The notes: generated from the letters alone by a model not told the origin. A stretch of 64,000 nucleotides of DNA from Bradyrhizobium sp. CER78 (GCF_029846235.1 NZ_JARVWP010000006.1:248001-312000), one strand, 5' to 3'; counted from the stretch's first letter, positions 18,876 to 29,949 are shown. A program made the numbers and translations.

Positions 18876-18949
18876 GTTCTATCGAGGTCGCGCCGGCAAC
18901 GACGCCGGCGCGCCAAAATCCACACCAAGAAACGACGACACGCCGGGGA

Positions 18950-20275
18950 ATGATGATGGGGGCACGAGCTCTTCGTGCAGCGATATCAGCTGCGCCGATC
19001 ACTGCTGCAATCCTGCTCGCGTGGAGCGCGCCGGCCTTGGCGCAAGATTCTGCAGCCAACTCCGGCATCAACGCCGCCGACACCGCCTGGATGATCGTCG
19101 CCACCGCGCTGGTGCTGATGATGACGATCCCGGGGCTGGCGCTGTTCTACTCCGGCATGGTGCGCAAGAAGAACGTGCTGGCGACGATGGCGCAGAGCCT
19201 CACGGCCGTCGCTCTGATCTCGATCCTCTGGGTCACCTTCGGCTATTCGCTGACCTTCGTCGGCAACGGTCCTTGGCTCGGCTCGCTCGACAGCTGGTTC
19301 CTGGCCGGCATCACCATGGACAGCGTCAATCCGGCGGCAAAGACCATCCCGGAAGCGCTGTTCATGCTGTACCAGATGACGTTCGCGATCATCACGGTGG
19401 CGCTGGTTGCGGGCTCGGTCGCCGACCGCATGCGATTCTCCGCCTATGTACTGTTCTCGATCGGCTGGTTCATCTTCGCCTATGTGCCGCTGGCGCATTG
19501 GGTGTGGGGCGGCGGCTTCCTCGCATCAGTGGGCGTGCTGGATTTCGCCGGCGGCCTCGTCGTGCATCTCTCCGCCGGCATCAGCGGCCTCGTCGCCGCC
19601 AAGGTGATGGGCAACCGGCACGGCTATGGCCATGACAACCTGTCGCCGTTCGATCTGTCGCTCGCCGTGGTCGGCACCGGCCTGCTCTGGGTCGGCTGGT
19701 TCGGCTTCAACGGCGGCTCGGCGCTCGCGGCCAATTCGCGTGCGGTGATGGCGATCACCGCCACGCATCTTGCGGCCTGCGCCGGCGCGCTGACCTGGGG
19801 CGCGATCGAATGGGCGACGCGCCGCAAGCCGTCGGTGCTCGGCATGATCTCGGGCGCGGTCGCGGGGCTCGGCACCATCACCCCGGCATCCGGATTCGTC
19901 GCGCCGTGGCACGGCGTCATCATCGGCATCATTGCCGGCCTGGTCTGCTTCTGGGCCTGTACCTGGCTGAAGCATCGCTTCAAGTATGACGACTCGCTCG
20001 ACGTGTTCGGCGTGCACGGCATCGGCGGCCTGACCGGCACGCTGCTCGCGGGCATCTTCGCGGCCTCCGCGATCGGCGGCACGTCCGGCCTGCTCGAAGG
20101 CAATCCGAATCAGCTGCTGATCCAGCTCTATGGGGTCGGTGTTACGGCGCTCTGGTGCGGCGGCGTCACCTTCGTGCTGCTCAAACTGGTCTCTGCCTTC
20201 GTCCCGCTCCGTGTCTCGATGCAGCAGGAGATGGAAGGCCTCGACATCTCGCAGCACGGGGAAGCGCTACAGTAG
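18950..20275 (+). CDS. amtB: Ammonium transporter, copy 1
   Basis: A 441-residue inner-membrane ammonium channel with 11 helices after a cleavable signal peptide (ending PALA-QD). The twin histidines lie in VVHLSAGISGLVAA and DVFGVHGIGG. The GLALFYSGMVRKKNVLATM segment and the C-terminal tail that docks GlnK are present. It is co-transcribed with glnK1. Compared with the second copy it lacks a charged insertion of about 35 residues in the middle. Confidence 0.96.
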   Translation: MMMGARALRAAISAAPITAAILLAWSAPALAQDSAANSGINAADTAWMIVATALVLMMTIPGLALFYSGMVRKKNVLATMAQSLTAVALISILWVTFGYSLTFVGNGPWLGSLDSWFLAGITMDSVNPAAKTIPEALFMLYQMTFAIITVALVAGSVADRMRFSAYVLFSIGWFIFAYVPLAHWVWGGGFLASVGVLDFAGGLVVHLSAGISGLVAAKVMGNRHGYGHDNLSPFDLSLAVVGTGLLWVGWFGFNGGSALAANSRAVMAITATHLAACAGALTWGAIEWATRRKPSVLGMISGAVAGLGTITPASGFVAPWHGVIIGIIAGLVCFWACTWLKHRFKYDDSLDVFGVHGIGGLTGTLLAGIFAASAIGGTSGLLEGNPNQLLIQLYGVGVTALWCGGVTFVLLKLVSAFVPLRVSMQQEMEGLDISQHGEALQ

Positions 20276-20391
20276 AGCTCACAGGGCCGGTGGGAGCCTG
20301 GCGGCAAATTCGCAAAACAACCCCATGCAAAGCACCCCAGCGCTCCCGACGTCACGCAGCACGGCGTGAGGACAGTTCGGGCTTGCGCGAC

Positions 20392-20411
20392 ACATAAGTG
20401 TATGCTTATGT
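20392..20411. promoter_or_regulatory. Inverted repeat before the ArsR gene (probable autoregulatory operator)
   Basis: ACATAAG-6-CTTATGT is a perfect 7-bp dyad centred about 16 bp upstream of the ArsR start. ArsR-family repressors commonly bind such AT-rich dyads over their own promoter. Confidence 0.6.
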
Positions 20412-20417
20412 ATCGGC

Positions 20418-20732
20418 ATGATTGAAGCTGATATCTTCAAGGCGCTGGCCGATCCGACCCGCCGCAAGGTGTTCGAGAAGCTGGCTGGCGGCAGCCTGAA
20501 CGCCAGCGCCTTGCGCGACGGCCTTGAGATCAGCCAGCCGGCGATGTCGCAACATCTCGCGGTGCTGCGCGCGGCGGGCCTGGTGCGCGAGCAGCGGCAG
20601 GGCCGTTTCGTGAATTACGAGGTCGACCCGGACGGCATCGCCAGCATCGGCAGCTGGCTCGCCCGCTACCGCGCCTATTGGCCGAAGCGCATCGAAGCGC
20701 TCTCCGGCCTGCTGAAGGACATGGATCAATGA
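20418..20732 (+). CDS. ArsR-family winged-helix regulator
   Basis: A 104-residue ArsR-type repressor. FKALADPTRRKVFEKLAGG opens the wing-helix domain, and SQPAMSQHLAVLRAAGLV is the recognition helix. No metal-binding cysteines are present, so it is the metal-independent subgroup usually paired with SRPBCC/AHSA1 proteins. It overlaps such a gene by 4 bp. A 7-6-7 inverted repeat just upstream is the probable operator. There is no clear Shine-Dalgarno sequence within the 6 bp between dyad and ATG. Confidence 0.9.
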   Translation: MIEADIFKALADPTRRKVFEKLAGGSLNASALRDGLEISQPAMSQHLAVLRAAGLVREQRQGRFVNYEVDPDGIASIGSWLARYRAYWPKRIEALSGLLKDMDQ

Positions 20733-21094
20733 GCGATGCAGTCGAGCCTGACGCGGACCAAGCCCTGGTGCAAGCCCTCGTGATCGAATACGAGCTCGAC
20801 GCACCGCCTGAAAAAGTCTGGCGCGCCGTGACCATTCCGGCGCTGCGCGAACGCTGGCTGCCGGATTGCGATCTCGCCGGCGCCGAGCCGGAAGCAACGA
20901 TCACAGGCGAAGAGGTGCGTTACCGGCTCCGCGAGTCCGAGCCGCCGTTTCGCGAAAGCCATGTCACCTTCCGGATCGAGCCGAACGAGGCCGGCGGCAC
21001 CCGCTTTCGCATCATCCAACAAGCCTGCGACGAGCGAGCAAGACTGCCGCAGGCCGCCAACAGCAACCGCCGCACCGTGATGCGCGCGGCCTGA
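20729..21094 (+). CDS. AHSA1/SRPBCC-type protein
   Basis: A 121-residue protein of the START-like AHSA1 family, with IEYELDAPPEKVWRAVTIPA and WLPDCDL near the N-terminus. The ATG overlaps the ArsR stop (ATGA), the common ArsR-AHSA1 operon. It is somewhat shorter than usual (about 140-160), and its C-terminus after FRIIQQACDE looks unrelated to the family helix, so the 3' end may be eroded or shifted. The ligand is unknown. Confidence 0.75.
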   Translation: MSDAVEPDADQALVQALVIEYELDAPPEKVWRAVTIPALRERWLPDCDLAGAEPEATITGEEVRYRLRESEPPFRESHVTFRIEPNEAGGTRFRIIQQACDERARLPQAANSNRRTVMRAA

Positions 21095-21145
21095 TCGCAA
21101 ACTTCACCGCTGAGACGTCATCACCTGCAGACATGGAGGTCGCCG

Positions 21146-21748
21146 ATGCGCGACATGATGCAACTCATCCCCATGGTCGTCGAACAGTCGACCCGCGGCG
21201 AACGCTCCTTCGACATCTATTCCAGGCTGCTGCGCGAGCGCATCATCTTCCTGAACGGCGAGGTCAATGATGCGATGTCCGGGCTGGTCTGCGCGCAGTT
21301 GCTGTTCCTCGAGGCTGACAACCCGAACAAGCCGATCAACCTCTACATCAACTCCTATGGCGGCGTGATCACCAGCGGGCTTGCGATGTACGACACCATG
21401 CAGTTCATCAAGGCACCGGTGCACACGCTGTGCATGGGCACCGCGCGCTCGATGGGCTCGTTCCTGCTGATGGCCGGCGAGCCCGGTCACCGCGCCGCGC
21501 TGCCGAATGCGAGCCTCCACGTGCATCAGCCGCTTGGCGGCTTCCAGGGCCAGGCGTCCGACATCCTGATCCACGCCACCGAGATGCAGGAGACCAAGCG
21601 GCGCATCATCCGCCTTTACGCGCAGCATTGCGGGCGCACCGAAGCCGACGTCGAGCGGACGCTGGACCGCGATCACTTCATGTCCGCGCAGCAGGCGCTC
21701 GAATGGGGCTTGATCGATAAGGTCTTCGCGGCACGCGACGCCGCCTAA
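21146..21748 (+). CDS. ClpP-like serine protease (orphan paralogue)
   Basis: A 200-residue Clp protease proteolytic subunit. The catalytic Ser is in [15 protein letters not shown], the His in [16 protein letters not shown], and the Asp region is [20 protein letters not shown], so the triad appears complete. It ends GLIDKVF as canonical ClpP does. No clpX or tig lies nearby, so it is probably a second ClpP that pairs with a chaperone encoded elsewhere or forms mixed rings. It lies between two ammonium-transport operons and after the ArsR pair. Confidence 0.88.
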   Translation: MRDMMQLIPMVVEQSTRGERSFDIYSRLLRERIIFLNGEVNDAMSGLVCAQLLFLEADNPNKPINLYINSYGGVITSGLAMYDTMQFIKAPVHTLCMGTARSMGSFLLMAGEPGHRAALPNASLHVHQPLGGFQGQASDILIHATEMQETKRRIIRLYAQHCGRTEADVERTLDRDHFMSAQQALEWGLIDKVFAARDAA

Positions 21749-22403
<655 letters not shown>

Positions 22404-22442
22404 TTTCGCGCTCAAACCTTAAGACCTCAGGAGTAATATGAC

Positions 22443-23891
22443 ATGACGTTCAAGCGTCCCTATGGCGCGGGACTGGCGGCCCTCGCAGTCGGCCTCTTTG
22501 CCGCAACCGCCGCCTACGCCGAGCCAACCGTCAACAAGGGCGACAACGCCTGGATGCTGACATCGACGGTGCTGGTGCTGTTGATGACCATCCCGGGCCT
22601 CGCGCTGTTCTATGGCGGTCTCGTCCGCTCCAAGAACATGCTCTCGGTGCTGGCGCAGGTGTTCTACACCGTCTGCATCGTCACCGTGCTCTGGGCCCTC
22701 TACGGCTACAGCCTCGCCTTCACCGGCGGCTCCGACTTCATCGGTGGCTTCTCCAAGGCCTTCCTGATGGGCGTCACGCCGGACTCGAAGGCGGCGACCT
22801 TCTCGGTCGACGCCAACATCTCGGAGCTGGTTTACGTTTGCTTCCAGATGACCTTCGCGGCGATCACGCCGGCCCTCATCGTCGGCGCCTTTGCCGAACG
22901 GATGAAGTTCGCGGCGATCGCGCTGTTCATCCCGATCTGGGTCACCGTGATCTACTTCCCGATCGCGCACATGGTCTGGTACTGGCCGGGCCCGGACGCG
23001 ATCCAGGATGCTGCCAAGGCACTCGCCGCCGCGGCTGAGGGCGATGCCAAGACGAAGGCGCAGGCCGCCCTCGACGCGATCAATGCCGACGCCGGCTGGA
23101 TCTTCAAGAAGGGTGCGATCGACTTCGCCGGCGGCACCGTCGTGCACATCAACGCCGGCATCGCCGGCCTGGTCGGCGCGCTGCTGATCGGCAAGCGCAC
23201 CGGCTACGGCAAGGAGCTGATGGCTCCGCACTCGCTGACCATGACCATGATCGGCGCCTCGCTGCTCTGGGTCGGCTGGTTCGGCTTCAACGCCGGCTCC
23301 AACCTCGAAGCCAATGGCGGCGCGGCGCTCGCCATGACCAACTCCTTCGTGGCGACCGCCGCGGCGGCGTTGTCCTGGATGTTCGCGGAATGGATCATCA
23401 AGGGCCATCCCTCGCTGCTCGGTGCGCTCTCGGGCGCGGTCGCGGGCCTCGTCGCGGTGACGCCGGCGGCCGGCTATGCCGGTCCGATGGGCGCCATCGT
23501 GCTCGGCCTCGTGGTCGGCGTGGTCTGCCTGTTCTTCTGCACGGTGGTGAAGAACGCGCTCGGCTATGACGACTCGCTCGACGTGTTCGGCGTCCACTGC
23601 ATCGGCGGCATCGTCGGCGCGCTCGGCACCGGCATCCTGGTCAACCCGGCACTCGGTGGCGCCGGCATCATCGACTACACCGCGATCCCGCCGAAGGTCG
23701 CCGATTACGACTTCGCGGCGCAGATGATCTCGCAGGTCTGGGGCGTCTGCACCACGCTGGTGTGGTCGGGCATCGGTTCGGCGATCCTCTACAAGATCGT
23801 CGACGTGATCGTCGGCCTGCGCGCCAACGTCGAGACCGAGCGTGAAGGCCTCGACATCACCGAGCACACGGAGCGCGCCTACAACATGTGA
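22443..23891 (+). CDS. amtB: Ammonium transporter, copy 2
   Basis: A 482-residue ammonium channel with a signal peptide (ending AAYA-EP). Twin histidines are in TVVHINAGIAGLVGAL and DVFGVHCIGGIVG. Relative to copy 1 it has an extra Ala/Lys-rich segment around residues 180-215 (AAKALAAAAEGDAKTKAQAA), an extended loop between helices. It is co-transcribed with glnK2 from the sigma-54 promoter and ends at a strong terminator. Confidence 0.96.
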   Translation: MTFKRPYGAGLAALAVGLFAATAAYAEPTVNKGDNAWMLTSTVLVLLMTIPGLALFYGGLVRSKNMLSVLAQVFYTVCIVTVLWALYGYSLAFTGGSDFIGGFSKAFLMGVTPDSKAATFSVDANISELVYVCFQMTFAAITPALIVGAFAERMKFAAIALFIPIWVTVIYFPIAHMVWYWPGPDAIQDAAKALAAAAEGDAKTKAQAALDAINADAGWIFKKGAIDFAGGTVVHINAGIAGLVGALLIGKRTGYGKELMAPHSLTMTMIGASLLWVGWFGFNAGSNLEANGGAALAMTNSFVATAAAALSWMFAEWIIKGHPSLLGALSGAVAGLVAVTPAAGYAGPMGAIVLGLVVGVVCLFFCTVVKNALGYDDSLDVFGVHCIGGIVGALGTGILVNPALGGAGIIDYTAIPPKVADYDFAAQMISQVWGVCTTLVWSGIGSAILYKIVDVIVGLRANVETEREGLDITEHTERAYNM

Positions 23892-23974
23892 GTTCTCCCG
23901 GGACTCTGGCTCCCTCCGGGGCCAGGTCCAGAACTACGGTCCGGGCACATACCCGGCAATGTCCGGACCGTTGA

Positions 23975-24010
23975 GGGGCTCCAGCGCAAGTTGGAGCCCC
24001 TTTCTTTTTT
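23975..24010 (+). terminator. Intrinsic terminator after amtB2
   Basis: A 9-bp GGGGCTCCA / TGGAGCCCC stem with an 8-nt loop is followed by TTTCTTTTTT. It lies about 85 bp beyond the amtB2 stop. Confidence 0.9.
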
Positions 24011-24102
24011 CTGCGGCTTGAGAAAATAATGTCGGAATTGCCTGCCATCATGGAATGACAGGCTACAAACAATGAAGCCGACAACAAGAACGGGAGGACG
24101 TC

Positions 24103-24507
24103 ATGAAGGTGCAAGGCAGGTGCTATTGCGGCAACGTGCGCTATGAGGCCGAAGGCGAACCGATGATGGCGGCGCAATGCCTGTGCCGCGAATGCCAGTA
24201 CATCACGGGCGGCGGGCCGAACCTGTTCATGGCGATGCCGGCCACCGGCTTCAAATACACCGCAAGCGAGCCCAAGCAGTTCACGCGCAAGGATCTCGAA
24301 CGCGCCGTGACCCGGGAATTCTGCCCCGAATGCGGCACGCATCTGCTGACCAAGGTGCCCGGCCTGCCCGCGACGATCCTGAAGGTCGGCACCTTCGACG
24401 ACCCCAGTGTGTTCACTCCGCAGATGACGATCTACGCCTGCGACAAGCAGACCTTCCACCATCTGCCCGAGGGCAAGCCGTCGTTCGAGAAGCTGCCGGC
24501 GCGGTAG
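24103..24507 (+). CDS. GFA/CENP-V domain zinc protein
   Basis: A 134-residue protein with the GFA (glutathione-dependent formaldehyde-activating) fold. The zinc-binding pattern is complete: CYCGNVRYE, CLCRECQ, and EFCPECGTHL. The family name comes from Gfa, but most members have no proven activity. It is cytoplasmic and stands alone. A palindromic repeat follows. Confidence 0.88.
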   Translation: MKVQGRCYCGNVRYEAEGEPMMAAQCLCRECQYITGGGPNLFMAMPATGFKYTASEPKQFTRKDLERAVTREFCPECGTHLLTKVPGLPATILKVGTFDDPSVFTPQMTIYACDKQTFHHLPEGKPSFEKLPAR

Positions 24508-24526
24508 ACGCCGCGCATCGCGGGCC

Positions 24527-24649
24527 GTAGCCCGGATGGAGCCAACGGGTCGCGCGAACGCGCGCCCGATGACAGGCTCCGCGCAATCCGGGAACGGTAT
24601 TCCGCCTGGAAAGATCGCCCCGGATTTCGCTTCGCTTGATCCGGGCTAC
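24527..24649. repeat. Intergenic palindromic repeat, type A, with nested 45-nt module
   Basis: Outer arms are gtagcccgg and ccgggctac. Compared with the type A copy at 14.9 kb, the 10 nt between cggatg and caatccggg are replaced by a 45-nt module (24539-24583) that also occurs, identically, inside the unrelated repeat at 45.1 kb. Confidence 0.8.
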
Positions 24650-24655
24650 AGGTGC

Positions 24656-25468
24656 TCACGCCGCATCACGTGCGTGCTCGACGCGGTCGCGGCCGTGGCG
24701 CTTGGCGGCGTAGAGCGCCTGGTCGGCGGTGCGCATCAAATTGCCCAGATCGAAGTCGGTCTCCTTCACGGTGAAGCCGATGCTGATCGTCACCGGCAGC
24801 CGGGTCACGCCGTCGAGGATGGTTCTTTCAGCGCAATCGCGGCGGATTTCCTCGGCGCCGTGCGCGGCCTGCTCGTGGCTCCGGCCTGTCAGCACCGCGG
24901 CGAATTCCTCGCCGCCATAGCGGGCGACCAGCGCGCCGTGCCGGACCGCGAACTGGCGCAGCACATCGGCGATCTCGACCAGCACCTTGTCGCCGATCTC
25001 ATGTCCGTAGCGGTCGTTGATCGACTTGAAATGATCGATGTCGCACATCAGCACCGCCGCTGACGCACCATTCGTCTCCGCCTTCTCGAGCGCGATCGTC
25101 GCCTCGGCATCGAAGCCGCGACGGTTGAGCAGCCCGGTCAATTGGTCGGTCTGGGAGATCTGCGCGAGCTCACGCCGGGTCCGCGCCAGCTCCAGCATCA
25201 ACAGGCCGGCGCGATACGACATGGCGCCGCTGAGCGTAACGGCGATGAAGACGCCGGCGGTGAGTCCAAAGGCCTGCATCTGGCCGACCGTGATCTGCGC
25301 CGCCAGATCGCGGCCGAACACCAGCATGCCGATGGTGAAGGACATCACTGCGGTCATGCCGGCGGCAATGACCATCACCTTGCCGGTGCGGCGCAGGACA
25401 TCGCCGCGTGTCTCGATCTTGATCGCCATTTCCGTCTGCACGACCTCGCAATACGCGGGATCATTCAT
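24656..25468 (-). CDS. Membrane-bound diguanylate cyclase
   Basis: A 270-residue protein. Two hydrophobic helices (about residues 30-55 and 62-85) anchor it, and a GGDEF domain follows with an intact active site, ARYGGEEFAAVL. The upstream metal and substrate residues CDIDHFKSINDRYGHEIGD are also present. It should make c-di-GMP. There is no recognisable sensor domain. Start 25468 has CAGGA close by; 25429 is an alternative. Monocistronic. Confidence 0.9.
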   Translation of the reverse strand: MNDPAYCEVVQTEMAIKIETRGDVLRRTGKVMVIAAGMTAVMSFTIGMLVFGRDLAAQITVGQMQAFGLTAGVFIAVTLSGAMSYRAGLLMLELARTRRELAQISQTDQLTGLLNRRGFDAEATIALEKAETNGASAAVLMCDIDHFKSINDRYGHEIGDKVLVEIADVLRQFAVRHGALVARYGGEEFAAVLTGRSHEQAAHGAEEIRRDCAERTILDGVTRLPVTISIGFTVKETDFDLGNLMRTADQALYAAKRHGRDRVEHARDAA

Positions 25469-25573
25469 TCCTGCAGTATTGCAAATTGCTGAAGGATTTC
25501 GTGACGCGCGTGCCGGGCTTAACGGCGGGTAAAGCGGAACGCTCGAATCGGCGGCAATGACCGGCCAACGGCG

Positions 25574-26056
25574 TCAGTCGACCAGGACTTCCTCTTCCGG
25601 AAGCTCGCGCGGCGCGCCGTCGCGCAGGTAGCCTTGCAGGATCGTGGCGAGCGCCAACGGGGTGAGGCGCTCTTCCGCGCTGGATAGATCGGCGATCGGC
25701 CACCAGCGGAAGCAATCGAGCACCTTCGCTTCGGCCGCATCGGTCATGACGGGGTCGAATCGGTCGGCGTAGACGATGCGGTATTCTTCTTTCTGCGAGA
25801 TCCGCCGTCCCCCCCAATTGAAGGTGTGATGGCGTCGCCAGACGAGAGGGCCGTGCGCGAAGCCGGTCAGCCCCACTTCCTCGGCCAATTCCCGCTGCAA
25901 CGTCGCCTCCGGCGTCTCGTCGCCCTCGCTGCCGCCGCCGGGCGCGATCCAGAAGCAATCGCCGTGCGGCGGGCGAATCCGCAGCAGCAGGACTTCGCGC
26001 TCGCCCGTGATGATGAGCGCCCTGACGGCGCGGCGATGGATCATGGCTCGGTGCAA
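25574..26056 (-). CDS. Nudix hydrolase
   Basis: A 160-residue Nudix enzyme hydrolysing a nucleoside diphosphate linked to another moiety. The Nudix box is clear: GSEGDETPEATLQRELAEEV with REL-EEVG metal ligands. The preceding HGDCFWIAPGGG is typical. Substrate is not predictable. Start 26056 or 26044 are both possible. It lies divergent from the aminotransferase gene. Confidence 0.9.
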   Translation of the reverse strand: MHRAMIHRRAVRALIITGEREVLLLRIRPPHGDCFWIAPGGGSEGDETPEATLQRELAEEVGLTGFAHGPLVWRRHHTFNWGGRRISQKEEYRIVYADRFDPVMTDAAEAKVLDCFRWWPIADLSSAEERLTPLALATILQGYLRDGAPRELPEEEVLVD

Positions 26057-26222
26057 TTTCGCTGCGGTTTTGTTCGGCCAGCGCTGATATCACGCGCCGG
26101 CCGACCGCGCCCGCCGCCGATGGTTAATCGCGTCTTAACCTCGCCCTATCTATGGTGACTTGATCGGTTTACGGTCGGCGCCCCTCAACCCCGACCGCAG
26201 TGAAAGTGCTGGCATTTCAACC

Positions 26223-27449
26223 ATGGCAATGACCGCCTCATCCGGCTTGGCGCAGGGCGCCGGCGATGTCGCATCCGCCGGCCAGGCCGAGCGTTCCCCA
26301 TTCGTGCGTACCACCGAGCTCCTGGCGCCCTACCAGCCGGCTAAGCCATTGATTACGCTGTCGGTTGGCGAGCCGCAGCACCCGGTGCCGGACTTCGTCG
26401 GGCCGGTGCTTTCGAAGCACACCGCCGAGTTCGGCCGCTACCCGATGGCCAAGGGCATCGAGCCGTTCCGCCGCGCGGCCGCGGCCTGGCTGTCGAGCCG
26501 GTTCCAGTTGCCGCGCCCGGTCGACCCGGAGAGCGAGGTGACGGTGCTGAACGGCAGCCGCGAGGGGCTGTTCTTCGCCGCGATCACGGCAGCCCGCTAC
26601 GTCTCGCCGCGCAAGGGCCGACCGGCGATCCTGATGCCGAATCCGTTCTATCCGGCCTATGGCGCCGGCGCCCGCGCGGCCGGCTGCGAGCAGATCTATC
26701 TGCCGACCACGCTCAGCAACGGCTTCCTGCCCGACCTTGATTCGATCGACGAGGCGACGCTGGCGCGTACCGTGGCGTTCTTCCTCGCCTCGCCGGCCAA
26801 TCCGCAGGGCTCGGTCGCCTCGCGTGCCTATTTCACGCGGCTGAAGCAGCTCGCCGATCGCCATGGCTTCATGATCCTGAGCGACGAGTGCTACTCGGAG
26901 ATCTACACCCGCGAAGCACCGGGCAGCATGCTGGAATGCGCCGGACCCGACTTCACCAATGTGGTGGCGTTCCAGTCGCTGTCGAAGCGCTCGAACCTGC
27001 CGGGCATGCGCGTCGGCTTCGCCGCAGGCGACCGAAAGTTCATGGCCGCGTTCCTCGAGCTGCGCAACGTCGCCGCGCCGCAGGTGCCGGTGCCGCTGCA
27101 GCATGTCGCGGTCGCCGCCTATGGCGACGAAGCGCATGTCGAGGAGAACCGCAGGCTCTATCGCATCAAGTTCGATCTCGCCGACCAGATCCTCGGCAGC
27201 CGCTACGGCTACAAGCGGCCCGCCGGCGGCTTCTGCGTGTGGCTCAACGTCTCCGATCGCGGCGGCGACGAGGCGACGACGGTGAGGCTCTATCGCGACG
27301 CCGGTGTTCGCGTGATTCCCGGCAGCTATCTGGCGCGCGAGCAGAACGACGGTTCCAATCCGGGCGCGGGCTATATCCGCCTCGCGCTGGTCTCCGATAG
27401 TGAATCGACGGCCGAGGCGATGCATCGCCTGGTCGAAACCCTGGGTTAA
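26223..27449 (+). CDS. PLP-dependent aminotransferase, DapC-like
   Basis: A 408-residue class I/II aminotransferase. The PLP-binding lysine is in [17 protein letters not shown], the form seen in N-succinyl-diaminopimelate aminotransferases (DapC) of lysine/peptidoglycan synthesis. Other landmarks are [23 protein letters not shown] and SDECYSEIY. Start 26223 is preferred over an upstream ATG at 26160. It precedes ftsK by only 22 bp, a common alphaproteobacterial order. Confidence 0.82.
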   Translation: MAMTASSGLAQGAGDVASAGQAERSPFVRTTELLAPYQPAKPLITLSVGEPQHPVPDFVGPVLSKHTAEFGRYPMAKGIEPFRRAAAAWLSSRFQLPRPVDPESEVTVLNGSREGLFFAAITAARYVSPRKGRPAILMPNPFYPAYGAGARAAGCEQIYLPTTLSNGFLPDLDSIDEATLARTVAFFLASPANPQGSVASRAYFTRLKQLADRHGFMILSDECYSEIYTREAPGSMLECAGPDFTNVVAFQSLSKRSNLPGMRVGFAAGDRKFMAAFLELRNVAAPQVPVPLQHVAVAAYGDEAHVEENRRLYRIKFDLADQILGSRYGYKRPAGGFCVWLNVSDRGGDEATTVRLYRDAGVRVIPGSYLAREQNDGSNPGAGYIRLALVSDSESTAEAMHRLVETLG

Positions 27450-27471
27450 TCGCGAAGCGCGAAGATTGAGT

Positions 27472-29949
27472 ATGCCAGCGATCGAACGTGTCATCCCCCT
27501 GGTCGGCCATCTGCCGCTCTCGCTGCGCGAGGCGCTGGCGCGGCGGCTGCGCGAACTGACCGGGCTCGGCCTGATCGCGCTGTCAGGCGGCATCGCCGCG
27601 GCACTGATGACCTGGTCGGTGCAGGACCCGTCGCTGAGTCACGCCACCTCGCGCGCGATCCGCAATGTGCTCGGCTATCCCGGCGCGATCGGCGCCGACC
27701 TCCTGATGCAGATTCTCGGCCTCGGCGCGATCATGCTGCTGCTGCCGGTCGCGGTGTGGGGCTGGCGGATGCTGACGCATCGCCCGTTCGACCGCGAGGC
27801 ATTGCGGCTCGGCTGCTGGATCCTGTGCACGGTGATCGCGGCGGGCTTCGCCAGCTGCTGGCCGCACAACACCGCCTGGCCGCTGCCGACCGGGCTCGGC
27901 GGCGTCGTTGGTGACGCGCTGCTGCGCGCGCCGGCCGTGGTGTTCGGGCCGCCCGGCTTCGTCTACCGCGTCGTGCTCGGGCTGATCCTGTTTGTCGCGA
28001 TGGCCGCGTGCTTCCTGTTCGCCTGCGGCTGGGGCGCCAAGGAGCAGGACGACGAGCTGACGCCGATCTCGGACGACGACGAGCCGTTCGTCGAGGACGA
28101 CGAGGACCGCAGCTCGGTCTCGCTGGGCTGGCTGTTCCACGCGCTGATGAGCGCGAAGGCCCGGCTCGGCTGGCTGTTCACAACAGCCTATAAATCGCTG
28201 GTGTCGAGCGGATCGCAGGGCCGCAGCGCCGCGTTCGAGCGTCAGGAGCCCAATATCGGCGGCGGCCGTTCGGCGCCCTCGATCGCGCCCGCGCATCACG
28301 ATCACGACGAGGACGAAGACGAGGCTGAGGCTTTCGACGACGAGGAAGAAGAGGACGAGGAGGAGGAGGAAGCTCCCGCCGCCCGCGCCCCGCGCAGGAA
28401 GGCCGAGCCGAAGCCGAAGAAGAAGAATTCCGACAAGTTCGAGCTGCCGTCGGTCTCGGTGCTCAGCGCGCCGAAGGCGAGCGATCGCCAGCCGCTGAGC
28501 AAGGCCGAGCTGGAAAGCAATTCGCGCGCGCTGGAAGGCGTGCTGCAGGACTTCGGCGTGCGCGGCGAGATCGTCAAGGCCAATCCCGGCCCGGTCGTCA
28601 CGCTATACGAACTGGAGCCCGCGCCCGGCATCAAGTCATCGCGCGTGATCGGGCTGTCCGACGACATCGCGCGCTCGATGAGCGCGCTGTCGGCCCGCGT
28701 CGCCGTGGTCGCCGGCCGCAACGCGATCGGCATCGAGCTGCCGAACGCGCATCGCGAGAAGGTCTACCTGCGCGAGCTGCTGGTCGCCAAGGAGAGCACC
28801 GAGTCGGTGGCAAAGCTGCCGCTGTGTCTCGGCAAGACGATCGGCGGCGATCCCGTCATCATCGATCTGGCGCGCACGCCGCACATGCTGATCGCCGGCA
28901 CCACCGGCTCCGGCAAATCGGTCGCGATCAACACCATGATCCTGAGCCTGGTCTACCGGCTGCGCCCGGACCAGTGCCGCCTGATCATGGTCGACCCGAA
29001 GATGCTCGAACTCTCCGTCTATGACGGCATTCCGCACTTGCTGACGCCCGTCGTCACCGACCCGAAGAAGGCGGTGGTCGCGCTGAAATGGGCCGTGCGC
29101 GAGATGGAAGAGCGCTACAAGCGGATGGCCAAGCTCGGCGTCCGCAACATCGACGGCTACAATGCGCGCCTCGTCGAGGCCAAGGGCAAGGGCGAAGAGC
29201 TGACGCGCACCGTGCACACCGGCTTCGACAAGGAAACCGGCAAGGCGATCTACGAGGAAGAGAAGCTCGACCTCGAGCCGCTGCCCTACATCGTGATCAT
29301 CGTCGACGAGATGGCCGATCTGATGATGGTCGCCGGCAAGGACATCGAAGGCGCGGTGCAGCGCCTCGCGCAGATGGCGCGCGCCGCCGGCCTGCATGTG
29401 ATCCTCGCCACACAGCGTCCGTCGGTCGACGTCATCACCGGCACGATCAAGGCGAACTTCCCGACCCGCATCGCCTTCCAGGTGACCTCGAAGATCGACA
29501 GCCGCACCATCCTCGGCGAGATGGGCGCCGAGCAGCTGCTCGGCCAGGGCGACATGCTCTACATGGCGGGCGGCGGCCGCATCAGCCGCGTGCACGGCCC
29601 GTTCGCCTCCGACGAGGAAGTCGAGAAGGTGGTGCGTCACCTGAAGACGCAGGGGCAACCGGAATATCTCGAAGCGGTCACCGCGGAAGAGCCGACCGAC
29701 GAGGACGGCGCCGTGTTCGATGCCACCGGCATGGGCGGCGACGGCGGCGGCGACCTGTTCACGCAGGCGGTTGCGATCGTCAAGCGCGACCGCAAGGCGT
29801 CGACCTCCTACATCCAGCGCCGGCTGCAGATCGGCTATAACCGCGCCGCCTCGCTGATGGAGCGGATGGAACTTGAGGGCATCGTGGGACCCGCGAATCA
29901 CGCCGGAAAGCGCGAAATCCTGGTCGGGGAGGAAGAAGGCCAGTTCTGA
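27472..29949 (+). CDS. ftsK: DNA translocase FtsK
   Basis: An 825-residue divisome protein that pumps chromosomal DNA at septation. The N-terminal region (about 1-190) has four membrane helices. A linker contains a very acidic run (about residues 277-305, mostly Asp/Glu) followed by Lys/Arg/Pro. The motor has Walker [12 protein letters not shown] (about 475-483), Walker [12 protein letters not shown], and a C-terminal gamma winged helix ([20 protein letters not shown]) that reads KOPS. Start is ATG 27472; longer frames overlap the aminotransferase. lolA follows after about 100 bp. Confidence 0.97.
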   Translation: MPAIERVIPLVGHLPLSLREALARRLRELTGLGLIALSGGIAAALMTWSVQDPSLSHATSRAIRNVLGYPGAIGADLLMQILGLGAIMLLLPVAVWGWRMLTHRPFDREALRLGCWILCTVIAAGFASCWPHNTAWPLPTGLGGVVGDALLRAPAVVFGPPGFVYRVVLGLILFVAMAACFLFACGWGAKEQDDELTPISDDDEPFVEDDEDRSSVSLGWLFHALMSAKARLGWLFTTAYKSLVSSGSQGRSAAFERQEPNIGGGRSAPSIAPAHHDHDEDEDEAEAFDDEEEEDEEEEEAPAARAPRRKAEPKPKKKNSDKFELPSVSVLSAPKASDRQPLSKAELESNSRALEGVLQDFGVRGEIVKANPGPVVTLYELEPAPGIKSSRVIGLSDDIARSMSALSARVAVVAGRNAIGIELPNAHREKVYLRELLVAKESTESVAKLPLCLGKTIGGDPVIIDLARTPHMLIAGTTGSGKSVAINTMILSLVYRLRPDQCRLIMVDPKMLELSVYDGIPHLLTPVVTDPKKAVVALKWAVREMEERYKRMAKLGVRNIDGYNARLVEAKGKGEELTRTVHTGFDKETGKAIYEEEKLDLEPLPYIVIIVDEMADLMMVAGKDIEGAVQRLAQMARAAGLHVILATQRPSVDVITGTIKANFPTRIAFQVTSKIDSRTILGEMGAEQLLGQGDMLYMAGGGRISRVHGPFASDEEVEKVVRHLKTQGQPEYLEAVTAEEPTDEDGAVFDATGMGGDGGGDLFTQAVAIVKRDRKASTSYIQRRLQIGYNRAASLMERMELEGIVGPANHAGKREILVGEEEGQF

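Noticed and set aside
22419..23867. 482-codon open frame on the minus strand
   Set aside because: Antisense of amtB2, almost the same boundaries, with no recognisable protein.
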